A stretch of 64,000 bases of DNA from Fusarium oxysporum f. sp. lycopersici 4287. Taxonomy: Eukaryota > Ascomycota > Sordariomycetes > Hypocreales > Nectriaceae. This document shows, piece by piece, positions 12,490 to 24,518 of the stretch; positions within the stretch are counted from its first letter, which is position 1; each line of letters opens with the position of its first letter. The stretch covers positions 2,469,477 to 2,533,476 of the forward strand of contig NC_030992.1 in assembly GCF_000149955.1 (NCBI RefSeq). Reading direction: 5' to 3'. The notes under the pieces are model-generated. The model was not told where the DNA came from. It ran no database searches and saw only the letters and a list, made by a program, of their open reading frames with translations. Position numbers and translations under genes: made by a program.

Positions 12490-13958
12490 TCAAGCTCTGC
12501 CAACCTTGAATGACAAAACCTGCGTGTGCTCCGTTAGTATGAAGTCTGTAAAAATGGAGGATCATGACATACATCATTCTTGCCCACAGCGACAAAATCG
12601 TCTTCAGATACTCGAATATTTCCAGCCCCCTCGACAAAGGCGATAGGTGCATCTCCCATCACTTTGCGCGCTACATCACCAACCGTGCTGCCTTTCTTGA
12701 CAAGAACACAATCGCGGAAAACAAACTTGGAGTCTGATGCACCAGAACTGAAGGTGGAAGTATTCCGGACGGGGAAAACGGGCACGAGACCAAGGAGCTC
12801 AGCGGCCTTCGAAAGGACTTGAACGACACCGGTAGATCCAAAGCGGTAAAGTACCATGTCCTTGAGATTCTCGATTCGATTACGATTTTTCTCATCGAGA
12901 TCTTTGAGGCCACCACCAGTCGGGTCGCCTTGCTCTATAAGATCCTCCTTGGTGTCAATAAATTCGCTGCCTTCGACATACTTGATGTAGCCCTGTTTAG
13001 CCATCTTTCGCAAGAAAATTTCTGAGATGGCTGAACATAACACGATGGTATTAGGGTCTTGCTGCTTGGCGATTTTGGAGATGTTTTTATCAGCGTCTGG
13101 GTGATCGATTTTGTTGAGTGCGATGACCGTAGGAAACTTCTCATCAATGAAGGCATTGACGACCAGCTCTACGGTCTCATTGGACCAATCCTCCAGGGGC
13201 TCCTTGATACCGCAGCGATCAAGAGCACGGTTCACAATAGTCGATGTTGCACCGTAACCGGAGAACTGTGCTTGCAGTGTTTCTGTAGCAGTTGCCTTAA
13301 TAGCCTGGTGCCTTCGTCGAATAGATCCCCATCGTTGCATGAGATTGCCCAGAACCCAAGCAACGATTTCGCTTCGTAGCCAAGCAATGTCCACGGAAGG
13401 ATCATACCCTCTTGTCTCCTTTCCTTCAGCATCGACAGTACCCGAAGCATCGACAACATGAATTAGAGCATCAGCATGTCGTAAGTCATCGAGAAACTTG
13501 TTCCCCAAGCCCCGGCCCTCGTGAGCACCGGGGACGAGACCAGCGACGTCAAGAAGCTCAATAGGTACAGAACGACGGCCCTCAACGCAAGCTCCATAAT
13601 TGGGTTTGCATCTGTCTGATACGTTATACCGGGCACAAGCACACTCGATCTGAAGATAGCCGATTGCTCGCTGGGGATCAATTGTGGTGAACCTAGAGAG
13701 GTCAGCTCTCGCAACAACCACGAGCTTTCAGGGTCACAGGCTCCGAGATGCAGAGCAACAAAAACATGTAGTATGAGACAAGGGCGAAGCATACGGGAAA
13801 TTGCCTATTTCATTTCCGATCAGCGCCAAGTTCCAAGAGCTTTGGCCAGGGTCTTTCTACCAACCAACTTTAGACGTAGCATCAGTCAAGCTGTTGAGCG
13901 TAGAGCTCTTACCAGCCGAGGGCTTTCCCACGAGGCCGATGAGGGGATCGCGAGGCAT
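12490..13958 (-). CDS. YchF/Obg-family GTPase, YGR210C type
   Basis: P-loop GTPase of the Obg/YchF class, related to yeast YGR210C and archaeal homologues, whose cellular role is poorly known but probably ribosome- or tRNA-linked through its TGS domain. The minus-strand model is join(13958..13865, 13804..13795, 13692..12573, 12519..12490), 417 aa, versus about 411 in yeast. G1 is GKPSAGKSS (residues 11-19), G3 is DVAGL, G4 is NKID. The C-terminal TGS region ends [22 protein letters not shown]. Exon 2 is only 10 nt and encodes the Gly-Asn-Phe-Pro joint before FTTIDP, matching the same segment of the family. The last intron has a TACTAAC branch site and adds nine residues. Start codon chosen because [13 protein letters not shown] is the expected N-terminus. 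Its start faces the SET gene 471 bp away. Confidence 0.9.
13795..13804 (-). other. 10-nt microexon of the YchF-type GTPase gene
   Basis: The exon GCAATTTCCC is flanked by an upstream 60-bp intron ending in AAATAG and a downstream 102-bp intron starting GTATGC. Including it restores frame between the P-loop exon (phase 1) and the exon starting FTTIDP, and gives the conserved V-G-N-F-P-F-T-T segment. The first intron's donor, GTTGGT, is weak. Confidence 0.75.
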
Positions 13959-14429
13959 AACGAAGAAGCGTTTTGCTCAGTCCAAGGATTTGATAGAGGC
14001 TCGACTGAGGGCAAAGTCGCTAGATTCAGCCCTAATATACAAGACCAGGGTTTGCTTTCGTGGTCGGAGTCCAAGACAATATCTACAGATGTGGAACTTG
14101 TCTCTGACAAAATAATGGCAGAACACTGATGTACTGATTGATCCTTATTTATGTTCTCAAAAGGGCGGAAAGACTCTACCGTCGATATGATACGAAGGAA
14201 ATGAGCGTACGTGACTCCAGTTTCATCGTATGAAGGCTGCTCGGCGCAAAATTAGTTCTCGGCCAAAAGAGGCTGAAGTGGGTCAAGTTTCTGTGGTCGG
14301 TGGTAATAGCCCGGGTATGTCTGAACCTTTCCATTTGTCTAACGCTTGTGGCAAGCGTAGTAACCGACATTCTCTTGTTCAAACAGCCTTTTCCAACCTA
14401 AACTTATCCCGGGCTCACCTTTTCGGACC
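13959..14429. other. Divergent promoter region (GTPase / SET protein)
   Basis: 471 bp between two divergently transcribed start codons; both promoters must lie here. I could not single out a convincing TATA box or factor site. Confidence 0.45.
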
Positions 14430-16214
14430 ATGTCTTCAAAATCAACCTTATCAATCGACATTTTCCCCACCTGGGCACGCTTGAATGATGTGGAATTTAC
14501 CAACGCCAAATTGCAAGAGACGAATGGAAAGGGAATTGGCTTAGTGGCCACCAACAACTTGACAGCAAGTGTAGAAACACAGGGACTTGAAGGAGCGGAG
14601 GACAAACCAGAGAGAGAGGGCCAAGTTTGCAATTCAGATGGGGAAAAGGGCGAAAGAGCTAGGGTAGAGACTCATGGTCATGCCAACAACCACCTAAGAA
14701 AGATACTACAGGTTCCCCATGATTTGATCCTTTCAACCGCTTCCATCGAAGAGTATTCCAAGGTCGACCAAAACTTTCGTCAACTTCTGGACTCTGCAGG
14801 GCATCAGGTATGTCACTAGACTAGAAGACATCTGTTCTCTGATACAACAATAGCCATAGGCCGTCTGGGAGCGTGCACTAACAACTGCTAACTGTTCCTC
14901 ATCAAAGTCGACCCGAGCAGATATTATGATGTATCTCTTGGCACATCTAGTTCTCTCCAGCCGAGATACTTCAAGCCCGAGAGACCTTGCGCCAACACCA
15001 TGGACAGAGTACCTGAAGTTTCTGCCTCGTGATATCCCGGTCCCAACAATGTGGTCGGAACTTGAGCGAGCTCTGCTCCAGGGCACTTCGCTAGAGGTAA
15101 GTGTTCCCACAAACACGCGAGCATAACCAGACCCGAGGGTTGCGGAGCCGCAGGCTCTTCGCTGGAAGAGATTTCCCCGCAACGGAACAAAGGGATTCTA
15201 ACTGCACTGTAGGCTGCACTGGACGCTAAGCTATCAGCTCTGAACAAGGAGTTTGATGAACTCATCGAAAGATCGTCAGCTCTTCCGTTTTGGAACTCGT
15301 TCTTTTGGGAAAGAGAAGCGGTGACTATTGATGATTGGGTATTAGTTGACGCGTGGTACAGATCTCGGTGTCTGGAACTACCAAGATCTGGGCACGCCAT
15401 GGTTCCTGTCCTTGACATGGCCAACCACTCGCACTCCCAAACCGCTTACTATGACGAAGACGATGAAGACAACGTTGTCTTACTTTCTCGGCCTGGTATG
15501 GAAATCTCCATTGGAGACGAAGTGACTATATCCTACGGAGAAAAGTCACCCGCAGAAATGATTTTCAGCTATGGGTTTATTGACCGCGAGTCTACTGTAG
15601 AGGGACTGACTCTACCTCTGGAGTCTTTGGCCGATGATCCATTAGGAAAAGCAAAACTCCACATTTTTCGAGGGTCACCAACTCTTAAGCTATCTCGATC
15701 AGACGGGGAAATAAGCTGGCAATGTCCTTTCGTTTACTTGATGTGTCTGAATGAGGAGGATGGTCTGGAGTTCAGGGTCCTTCAAGGAACAAATGGAGAG
15801 CGGGAGCTAAGGCTTTTCTGGCAGGAAGAAGATGCCACGGCTCGAGCGAATGATTTTGGAGATCTCATCAAGAACCACCCCCTCTGTCAAATCTTTAGGC
15901 TTCGAGCTGTTTCGGTCTTGCATGAAGTCGTAACCAACCATCTCATGCAGCTCTCTTCCGAGATTTCCCATGATGAACTTGAGCCATTGCGCCGGGCCGG
16001 ACAGGTCAGAGATGGCCGCCTCCAACTGGCTCAAAAGCTTAGAGAAATAGAAGCCAGTGTGCTTGAGAGCGCTGCCATAGCTTTGGATGAACAGGTATGT
16101 ACTACAATATTTCTTTTCATTTCAGCACATCCATTCATGACCGATGAAGTGGCAAAGTCGATAAGCCGAGTGGTTCAGGAGACTATGGCTTGCCACAGCT
16201 TGCCATCTACGTAG
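14430..16214 (+). CDS. SET-domain protein, Rubisco-LSMT/Rkm type lysine methyltransferase
   Basis: Probable protein-lysine methyltransferase of the class that in fungi modifies ribosomal proteins or elongation factors (Rkm/Efm, SETD3/SETD6-like). The model is join(14430..14807, 14908..15096, 15213..16214), 522 aa, with introns of 100 and 116 bp. The SET core is split: early residues KGIGLVATNNL near position 33, and the catalytic end has VPVLDMANHS (the conserved D-x-x-NH element) and GDEVTISYGEKSPAEMIFSYGFI, followed by an all-helical Rubisco LSMT-like substrate-binding domain (residues about 320-490). The C-terminus is uncertain: GTATGT at 16095 and several AG acceptors downstream allow an alternative last intron; the nearest acceptor gives only 31 bp, too short, so I kept the unspliced end. 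The substrate cannot be read from sequence. Confidence 0.83.
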
Positions 16215-19200
16215 TTATGTTATTTTTTCGAATTCCCATGTTTCATGCATGCGGTCCTGGCCAAGCAGCACTTGAACCAAACACTTCCCCAGATTCCCCG
16301 GAAACTCCCCTGGATCCTTGAATGTCAGGGAACGTTCTCCGCATTCTTGGCTTACTAGCCCATATGTCCCGAAACCTAGCAGGAGGTGCTCGGTAACACA
16401 CCGAGCTTCCTTTACACTTTTTCAATACATCTGCTTGTACCGGTCCAAAATGAGTAAACGACTAACGAGGTGCGTCATCGGGACGGTATAGAGGACCCAT
16501 CTTTTTGCGGACGACCACGTGGTAGCATATCTCGGATCGATGGAAGTTTCCCAAGACAGGCAAGCGTTTCAATCAGCGACCAATGAAGAAGAGGATTTCA
16601 GTTGACCGAAGCACACCTTTTATGCTTGTCGGCTATTGTTGAGCATTGCCATCCTGGGATTGTGGGGTAGCCGGCAATTGCTTCACCTGCTTGTCACCAC
16701 GTACATCCTTGCTTTTCTCTCTGTAGCATGAATGGGCACCCTGTGTGACGAAGCCATTGCGAAATCATCACATTAGCATTGGCGTCAGTTTAGAGAATCC
16801 GCAGCTTTCTGTTCACCTATCGTATTTCTCTATCTCTTACAAGAGTCATGTGGTAATTAGACCATGGGCAAGTCTCTGATAACCAGTATGTATGCACCTC
16901 CCGAAGTATTCTCATTCCGTGATGTAGAATGCGATGTAGCCTCTTTCAACTTTCGGACTAACTAAACCTCGAGATGGCATCAACTAAAATTCGGGCAAAT
17001 TCCGTTACCAAAAGTCCATTGTGGGATGAATCAATTAGAGCAGTACTGAGAAGGGTATCCTCCTGCTACTTTCCTAGCCGATCATCTCTAGGATTCGAGA
17101 AAGCATCTGTAATATTTTTGTTCAAGAGAGCTGCCTTGCGTATTAGCAGAGAAATAGTTGTGCCATACTTTGAGAAGACAATAAACCCCTGAATAGCCAG
17201 TGAAGTCAGATAAATCAGAACCCTTTCTCATTGCTTTGCTTCGTAGAAGCAGAAGGGTCATAAACGTTCTGGGTACCTTACGCAACATGAAAGCCGTTCA
17301 ATTCATGCGCCGCCAAGATTGTCGAGGAAAAGTGCGTCACTCTGTTTTATTGTGCGGATCGAGAACAAGGTTCATCGAGATTGTCTATCTTAACAGAACA
17401 TACATCCTTTCGGTTTCCCCAGATGTTCGCCAGGTTCAGATCCCGTTGAACATGATCTACCTCCCGGGCGGTTCTCGTGGAGAAACGTGGAGAAAATAAT
17501 GCCACAACAGTCGTGTATTAATCACACGCCTCTATCCACGCTAACGACACGCCATGTCGCCGAAATTCTTGACAACATCATCGCATATGCACTATACTCT
17601 CTCGACAAGTTGCACAAACTACTACAGAAGGCCCTTATTTTTCCACTGCATAGCGAATGCAAACGTGGGACTCGGGAATGTCCGTTTCAGCCCGTTAGCA
17701 AGCTGGCAGTGCCCCAGAGAGATGTGGGCTGAATCGAAGAGACTACAAAAACGGCGGGCTGAGGGGAATCATGGGCATAGACGCGTTGCGTCACGAATTT
17801 TTAGTTGAGTAGGTAGTTGAACTTTTTGTCTAGATACGTAGTATGCTGTAAAAGATCACTGACCCTGGCGTAAAGAAACATCATCCATGTGACCAGTTGG
17901 GCTGGAGATAGAAGTGGTGATGGCAAGTTGTGAGCGACGTCTCAGTAGGTAAGAAATCTTTGAGTTTCTAGTCAGAAATTTCCCCTAGCTTCTGAAAAAT
18001 AATATATTTGTAGTGTGTCGAAGAGATGGTACGATTCATGATGCCTACAACTCAAGACACCATAGACAATACGGCTGGCGTCTATTCGTGCTTGGGTTTG
18101 GAGATTAATGGCATCGACCCCTATCGAGGATCACAAAGAAGAACTTTTCATTAGCTAGAAATCCCCGTCCGTAATTGTATTCAAGCATAGCTCGAGATAG
18201 TTAGGTGTTGTTGAGAAATGAAGCTTGTCTTCCAATAGGCTCGTCAGTCTCATAGCCCGAGTTCAAGACAGGTCCGTTTTGGCTAGGACTAGCACCAGGG
18301 TACGCTACAGTTAGCTGCGGATCAGTGATCTGCGACAACCTAAGTACCTAGTCAACGACTGCGGCTCCGAGGTGGGTCTTTTGCGGTTCCCCCAGGGCAG
18401 GAGGCTTGAAGCTAAGCCTGCTAGGGGAGCGATTTCAGGGCTGACAGTGTTTGACATGCAAATCAAAGACGTGGCCTGCTGATGGTTGTGCTTCGAGATC
18501 ACCTGGAAGCTCGGGGCGCATGGCAATAGGGCGGGTCAGGGGTGGGCAAAGGCGTCCGCTAATGAGGTTCAACTCAGCTCGCGTGAGCGAACCCGCAAAC
18601 CAGTCAATTATCTCCTCTTCACCTGCTTCCACCGCGGTGAGTATACTGTATACCGCAATTTCTTGGTGTTAGTTGGTCCCAGCCTTGTGGAGCTTTCAAT
18701 TTGTTAGCCTCCCTCCCTTGCCTGTGTTCTCTTACCTGTGCCGCAGTTGTACAGTTCTAATGTCTACAGTTACGGGTCAGAATAGCTGGATCTGCGTGTG
18801 CGTGTTTCTCAGTTGAGTCAGGAGCGTTATGAGAAAACGTGTGAGCTAAGGTGGCTTAATAGCCAGCCATTTCTCTCATCCAGTTCACATCAGTTACCCC
18901 AGAGTACCCGGGGAAATAAATGCTGGGATGCCCGGGCTTATAATGCTAGCGCACACAGCATCATGACCAGTCCATCTCACGATCAAATCTGGGGTTATCG
19001 TGGATCTTGGATGAACTGAAGGGTCCATCCACGATCATGGTAAACAGATGCCGTTGTGGCATCACCCTGTACACGATCTGTCTCGTGAGATGTCTGGAGA
19101 CGGAGACGTGATAGGGGTGCATGGGGTGGTTAAGTGCCTGCTTACTAGTCGAAACGGGAGCCGCTCTGCTTCTGCGGCTCCGTATGCCAGCAGCCAGTTG

Positions 19201-19957
19201 GCTTGGACCTATTTTCAAAGATTGTCAACTCAACCAAGCTAGTGGACGCAATGCGCCAGCAATAATATCAACCTCATGGCTCGGCGGCATCGCAAAGGAG
19301 AAGCATTGGCCTATGAGCCACGCGTATCATAGAACTACTACAGGCTTTGTTACCAACTACCCAGGCGTGCCTTAGCTACGACGGAAGTTGAACATCAAGC
19401 CTCATTGGAAGGAACAATGCGGTTCCTTACTCGAATATGGCAGGAAATGAAACCGGAGGTTGCGAGGAGGTGAAGAAAAACTCCATGATCTAAGGGGATG
19501 ACAATACATCAGGAAGTGACTTAGGTAGTTGATCATGTTCCGTCGGAGCCACAGTCTGTAGGTCAAAGGCATCAGAAGAGATGAATAGAATGTATTTACT
19601 TAAATTTAAAATAAAGTGATGCCACAAAATGCTCTCCCCATATTCATCGTAGACAAAGAATCAATGAAATGCCCATTAATCTGGGGTAGAGGACCCAGAC
19701 CATAGCAACTACAACCAATTGGATAAGAAGCGGCCAGTGCCGGGTGGGTGTGATGCGATGGGCTGTTGTGAACATGTCGGAGTGTTCTAGAGTTTTGCGA
19801 GTGGTGCCATTTTCTAACCCCAAGTCAAGGGTCACCGTTGGTTGAGCGAAGCTTACCTAGAGCTGAGAATGACCTACGTATCCAGTGCTCACTTTCGTAT
19901 GTTCAGGTCTCATTTGGGTACTTCTCTTGGTAGAGCTTTATTTTTTACACTTTTTTA

Positions 19958-19979
19958 TTTTTTTTTTTAAAAAAAAAAA
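19958..19979. repeat. Perfect T11A11 tract
   Basis: Eleven T followed directly by eleven A form a self-complementary homopolymer pair. It could act as a nucleosome-excluding poly(dA:dT) element on both strands, or be an assembly or sequencing artefact. Confidence 0.8.
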
Positions 19980-20957
19980 TACTCACCTCCCAGTGCTGAG
20001 GAAGTCAGGGTCGAAGATTGTACATCCATTGGCAGCTGATAAAAGCTAGGGCCGATATGTTAATAGCCACTAAAGAGAGCATAGGTGAAAACTGGGATCA
20101 TATATGAAGCCGAGACATAGCCAGAGGCATATGCCCTTATGAAAGAAGCTTTTTTCTTTTTAGCAAGATACTTGAAGCCCTGGCAGTTTCTGTGTTTGGG
20201 GAGCTCGCGTGAGAATGCATATGTCAGACTCAGATTACAGCCGACGCTTGCAGAACAAAACACATGCAACATATTGCAACTCAATATTGGATACTACACT
20301 GTGAATCGTAGTAAGTTTTAGTCTCGAAATTGAGAATCCTAGCATTAATCTGTCCGCTTTTCCGATTCTTCATATTTCCTCTGTTGCATGTCCTTGTGTC
20401 CTAACTTTTTATGGCCATTGACAACTCTAGCAAAGGCAAAGTCTCTTGATTTCTTAAGACTTTTGGCTCTCAAGTCTTCTGGTATGTAAGAAGGAGCAGG
20501 CTTGCTAATGAATCGAGCTGAGTCGAGTTGAGTTGTATCGATGTTTCTTCATTTGTAGTATCAATGCACAAGGCCCACGTTTTCTTATACACGCCCACAC
20601 TAAAACGGATGTCCTCACGCACACCCCCAAGCACAGCATCTCACACACAAATGCTGCTAAATGGCCGCTGCGGCTGTATGTACTCCATGTACCTCTCAGC
20701 TTAACTCGTTAGCGCATAGCATATCTCGGTACCTCTCAATGTCGTTTTTGGAAGGGTGTGAACGAGCTTTGCCAGAGTGGTGAGGTGAGCGAGTCGAATC
20801 GAGTCAACATATTTTCCCCAGTGGGAGCCGCTCCTGCTCTCGCACTGTAACAGGTAGGGCTTCATTTGGATTTGCTGTGCAGAGAGCATCACATTACCAT
20901 CTGATTCTCGGCATTTACACCTTTACAGTACGGCAGACTCGACGGCATCCATTCCCT

Positions 20958-21209
20958 CCCCGGCGCCATGTCCCTGAAAAGTGAAATGGTATCATAAAGT
21001 CGTGCACTGTATCCATCGTCATGATCCACGCCTGCCCAGGCCCATGGACCGGGACTGGCATCGGCGTTGACATTGGGATCAAGGATGCCAAGAGCACGCC
21101 CCCATCCCCAGATTTCTCATGGTACCCTCTCAAGTTCATTGCTGAAGACCAGGTTAATCAAGAACAAGCATGGCACTGGCCTATCCACTCGTCCCTGGGC
21201 CTCCCCCAG
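20958..21209. promoter_or_regulatory. Three CreA-like carbon-repression sites upstream of FacB/Cat8
   Basis: Reverse-strand matches to the CreA/Mig1 consensus SYGGRG occur at 20958-20963 (CCGGGG), 21106-21111 (CTGGGG) and 21204-21209 (CTGGGG). CreA repression of facB is established in Aspergillus nidulans. Six-base sites are frequent by chance, so the assignment rests on the clustering and the target gene. Confidence 0.35.
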
Positions 21210-21405
21210 GATTTCCACTTCTTTCTCCACACCTCAAAGAGTCAACGACCGGGCCTAGGCGGGCCCCATTCCCATTTCCTCGTTTTCTACTAAATCTTGC
21301 TCTTTCCCACCCTGAAGAATCTGAATCCTCTCATCTTTCCCACTTTCACGTTTACATCTTTACCATTATTTCTCTTGTTATCCCTATTCTTGTCCCCTGG
21401 ACTCG

Positions 21406-21422
21406 TATATATATTTATATAT
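21406..21422 (+). promoter_or_regulatory. TATA-like element of the FacB/Cat8 gene
   Basis: A run of alternating T and A (TATATATATTTATATAT) lies 372 bp before the start codon, preceded by pyrimidine-rich DNA. A second candidate, TATATAAG, is at 21642-21649. Either could position transcription; the DNA between and after them is free of ATG. Confidence 0.4.
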
Positions 21423-21793
21423 CAATCCTACCTCATCGTCCCTCTTAAGATACCCAATAGCAAAAGCCTACCTACTCGGCTACTTCACATTACCGCGTCT
21501 TTAAACCCCACCAACCAAGTCACTAAATCACAATACGCCTGTACTCACTTAGTCCCGGTGCTAAAATCACTCGACAAGACCTCGGCTATCACCATTCGAC
21601 ATTCCGGAATTTGACCGTTTCAAGGACACAAGACAATATTGTATATAAGGAACACTGCAATAAACGAGCAACCCTGGCACCCACATCACCGACCAGTCTC
21701 CTCACTTCGGCAATTTAGCCGCTTGTTCCACCCAGGTCCAGTCAACTCAACACGACTCAAACCCTTCACCTACACAGAACAACTGCCGCTAAG

Positions 21794-24518
21794 ATGCCCG
21801 GAATTCTTCCCATGAAGGTGATCAAGGTGGGCACCAGCTCTCAGAGCCGGATTGCACAGGCTTGTGATCGTTGCAGGAGCAAAAAGATTCGGTGTGATGG
21901 AATAAGGCCAACATGTTCTCAATGTGCTAACGTCGGCTTTGAATGCCGGACAAGCGACAAGCTTAGCCGCCGCGCATTCCCTCGTGGCTACACCGAATCT
22001 TTGGAGGAGCGCGTGCGACAATTAGAAAGCGAAGTCCGAGAACTTAAGGACTTGTTAGATGAGAAGGACGAGAAGATAGATATGCTCTCAAAAATCCACG
22101 GCAACCGACCGAGTCCTTCAATGCCGGCGAGCAGCCCGGCTGCACCAGAGTCCCGAAATGAAGCCCTGGCCACAAAAGAAGATACTTTCCGCGTACAAGC
22201 TGCACCTCTATTACTTGGAGTCGAGAATTCTGATTCTTACTTTATGGGCGCGTCTAGCGGCAGAACATTTATTGGTACTTCTCTCCATCCTTTCCTATGA
22301 GTCAATGCAACTGACCCCCGCGACAGAGTCTTTCAAGCGCAAAATTCAAGAAACCGGCAAACCTAGCACCGACTTCAACCCAGAGGCTTTCTTACATATC
22401 CAAGGCTGCAAGCCCCTTGGTCCCAAATCACCCGAGCAATCTTTTAGGCTTCCTCCTCGTCTCTTCTCTGACCGCTGTGTCAACGTTTACTTCCAAGAGT
22501 GGGCGCCTCTGTTCCCCATCCTCCACAAGCCCACATTCCTCCATGTCTACGAGGAGTTCGTCGCCGATCCTGAGAAGATCAAAGGCAACCACAAGCTCGC
22601 ACAGCTCTACCTCGTATTCAACATCGCGGGTCTGTCATCAGAGAACCCTGATCTTCCCCAGCTTGCTGCATGTGAGCAGCAATGGCAAACCTCTCTGGAT
22701 GCTATTCTCATGGAGGATACCATGAACACCCTACAGTGCCTGTCTCTCGCTCTCCTGTACTGCACCATGCGTGCCGACTACAAGCGATTACAGCACTACA
22801 AGGGCATCGCTGTTGGCCTCTCTCATCGCCTAGGCCTGCACCAGAGTCAGAAGAGGTTCTCCTTCGGTGCACTCACAATTGAGACACGAAAGAAGGTCTT
22901 CTGGACCATTTACACTCTCGATTGCTTTTCTGCCGCTACTCTTGGCCTTCCCAAGCTTCTCAAAGAAGAGGATATCCAGACCGAGTATCCATGCGACACT
23001 GATGATGAGTATGTTACTGAAAAGGGCTTCCAACCTACACTTCCTGGTGAGTATACTCGCCTGTCGAGTGCACTAGCCTTGTTCCGTGCGACTCGTATCC
23101 TCGCCAAGGTGCTAGAGAAGAACTACCCCGCCTCAAGCTCCTACGAGATTTCGCTTCAACGGATGGCTGCTCTTGAGAGTGAGCTTGATGCTTGGTATGA
23201 CCAGCTGCCTTCCCATCTGCGACTGAATTTCGTCCAAGATAAGCCGTCCACAGATGTGACTGGTAGCCGCTCACCATTGCTGGCACTGGCCTACTACTAC
23301 ATCCGAACACTTATCTATCGCCCGGCGGTAGGCTCCAGTTTGGGTGCTAAGGCAGCCTCGGCCCTGATGTCAATCGGAGCGTCGAGCAAGCACATCGTTC
23401 AAATTGTCCAGCTGCTTGAAGAACGCGGTATGACCTTCTCATTTTGTTTGAACAAGACGGATCTGCTGGTTGTTTGTGGCATGGCGCTGCTCTACCACTC
23501 GATTGATCTCAAGCAAGACAGCAAACTCATGCGCGATGACGAACGATTGGTAAATGCCGTGATTCATATCCTGAACAAGACTGAGAGCTCTGGCTCGCTG
23601 GACTTTAAGCGTGTGGCTCGCATGCTGGTCAAAGTCGACGAATCCGCTGTCTCGCCAATGCACACTTCACGTGAGGTGTCGATACCCCCCGCGCCCGTCT
23701 CCAACCGAGGGTCGCCACCAAGAGGCATGGTTACCAAGCCCAAGAAGAAGGGCAGCGCAGCCTACCCCCTCGGTCAGCTCCCAGCCGCTGCAGCCAGCGA
23801 GAGCAACTTGATCGATCACCAGGAGAGGATGCGTCGCATGACGATGCCCTGCGTTGCCGACCAGCGACCTGAATTTTACCGTGCTCGGGGTCGTCAATCC
23901 TCTGACAATCTTCAGGCCGAGGTTCCCGTGTTCCAGCGAGGACATCGCATGTCGATGTCTCCCAACCCAGATCGCAAGGCTTCCCCACTGTCCCGTAACC
24001 TCGACTTCATGCCCTTTGGCCACTCGTCACAGTCACCACAACCAACTTCGCCACAACAGACCCGTGCACACTCTCATTCTGGCCCTACAAACCAGGCCCA
24101 CCACATGATAGAGAGCTCTTCGGTGGCTGCCGCTAAGGTGAACGGGGTTTCGACGACTGAGTGGGAGACATTACTTGGATCATTGGATGGTGGAATGAAC
24201 AACGTATACGATGCTATCTATGGTGGACAGGGACTTGTCAACGAGAGTGCAATTGCTGTTAGCAATTGTGGTGATTGGCCCCCGGACAATTGGGACCTCG
24301 GCGGTTTCAGCATCGCAGAGTTTGGAAACAACCCGCAGCCTCCCCAGAGCGTTCTCAGCATGAGTGACGAGAGCCTTAGCTCGGGTGAGGAGGTCGGCCC
24401 CTCAGAACTTGGGCTGAGCGTGGAGAGCGTTGACTATCGCAACCACATGGTGGCTCAACAGCACAGTCATGAAGGATACATGATGTCCGACCATATGGAG
24501 ACGTTTCCTATCTTATAA
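21794..24518 (+). CDS. facB: Zn2Cys6 transcription factor FacB/Cat8 (acetate and gluconeogenesis regulator)
   Basis: Activator of acetate use, glyoxylate cycle and gluconeogenic genes, known as FacB in Aspergillus, acu-15 in Neurospora and Cat8 in yeast. The model is join(21794..22274, 22327..24518), 890 aa, with one 52-bp intron; A. nidulans FacB is of similar size (about 870 aa). The binuclear cluster has C24-x2-C27-x6-C34-x6-C41-x2-C44-x6-C51, with the Cat8-type context [18 protein letters not shown]. It is followed directly by [21 protein letters not shown] and a leucine-zipper-like coiled coil (L70, L77, L84, L98). A fungal-specific transcription factor domain spans roughly residues 190-500 ([31 protein letters not shown]). 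The C-terminal third is low-complexity, rich in Ser, Pro, Gln, with a basic KPKKKG patch and an acidic end suited to activation. The N-terminus [13 protein letters not shown] resembles Aspergillus FacB as I remember it. Confidence 0.93.

Larger units (their letters stand above)
16215..21793. other. Long gene-free region upstream of the FacB/Cat8 regulator
   Basis: 5.6 kb with no supported coding region on either strand: open frames are all short, overlap in several frames and show no family motif. It includes a perfect T11A11 tract at 19958-19979, a 9-bp inverted repeat pair (18997-19005 and 19027-19035), and near its right end TATA-like sites, CreA-like sites and a 620-nt AUG-free stretch preceding the FacB/Cat8 start. 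Long upstream regions are common for regulators in filamentous fungi, but an unannotated non-coding transcript cannot be excluded. Confidence 0.5.

Noticed and set aside
16095..16125. Last intron in the SET-domain gene
   Set aside because: Only 31 bp between GTATGT and the first acceptor, below the usual minimum for fungal introns; longer alternatives exist but none is supported over reading through.
21021..21614. Overlapping plus-strand frames before FacB/Cat8
   Set aside because: Most lack an ATG, overlap in three frames and fall in the predicted promoter and leader; pyrimidine-rich DNA explains the openness.
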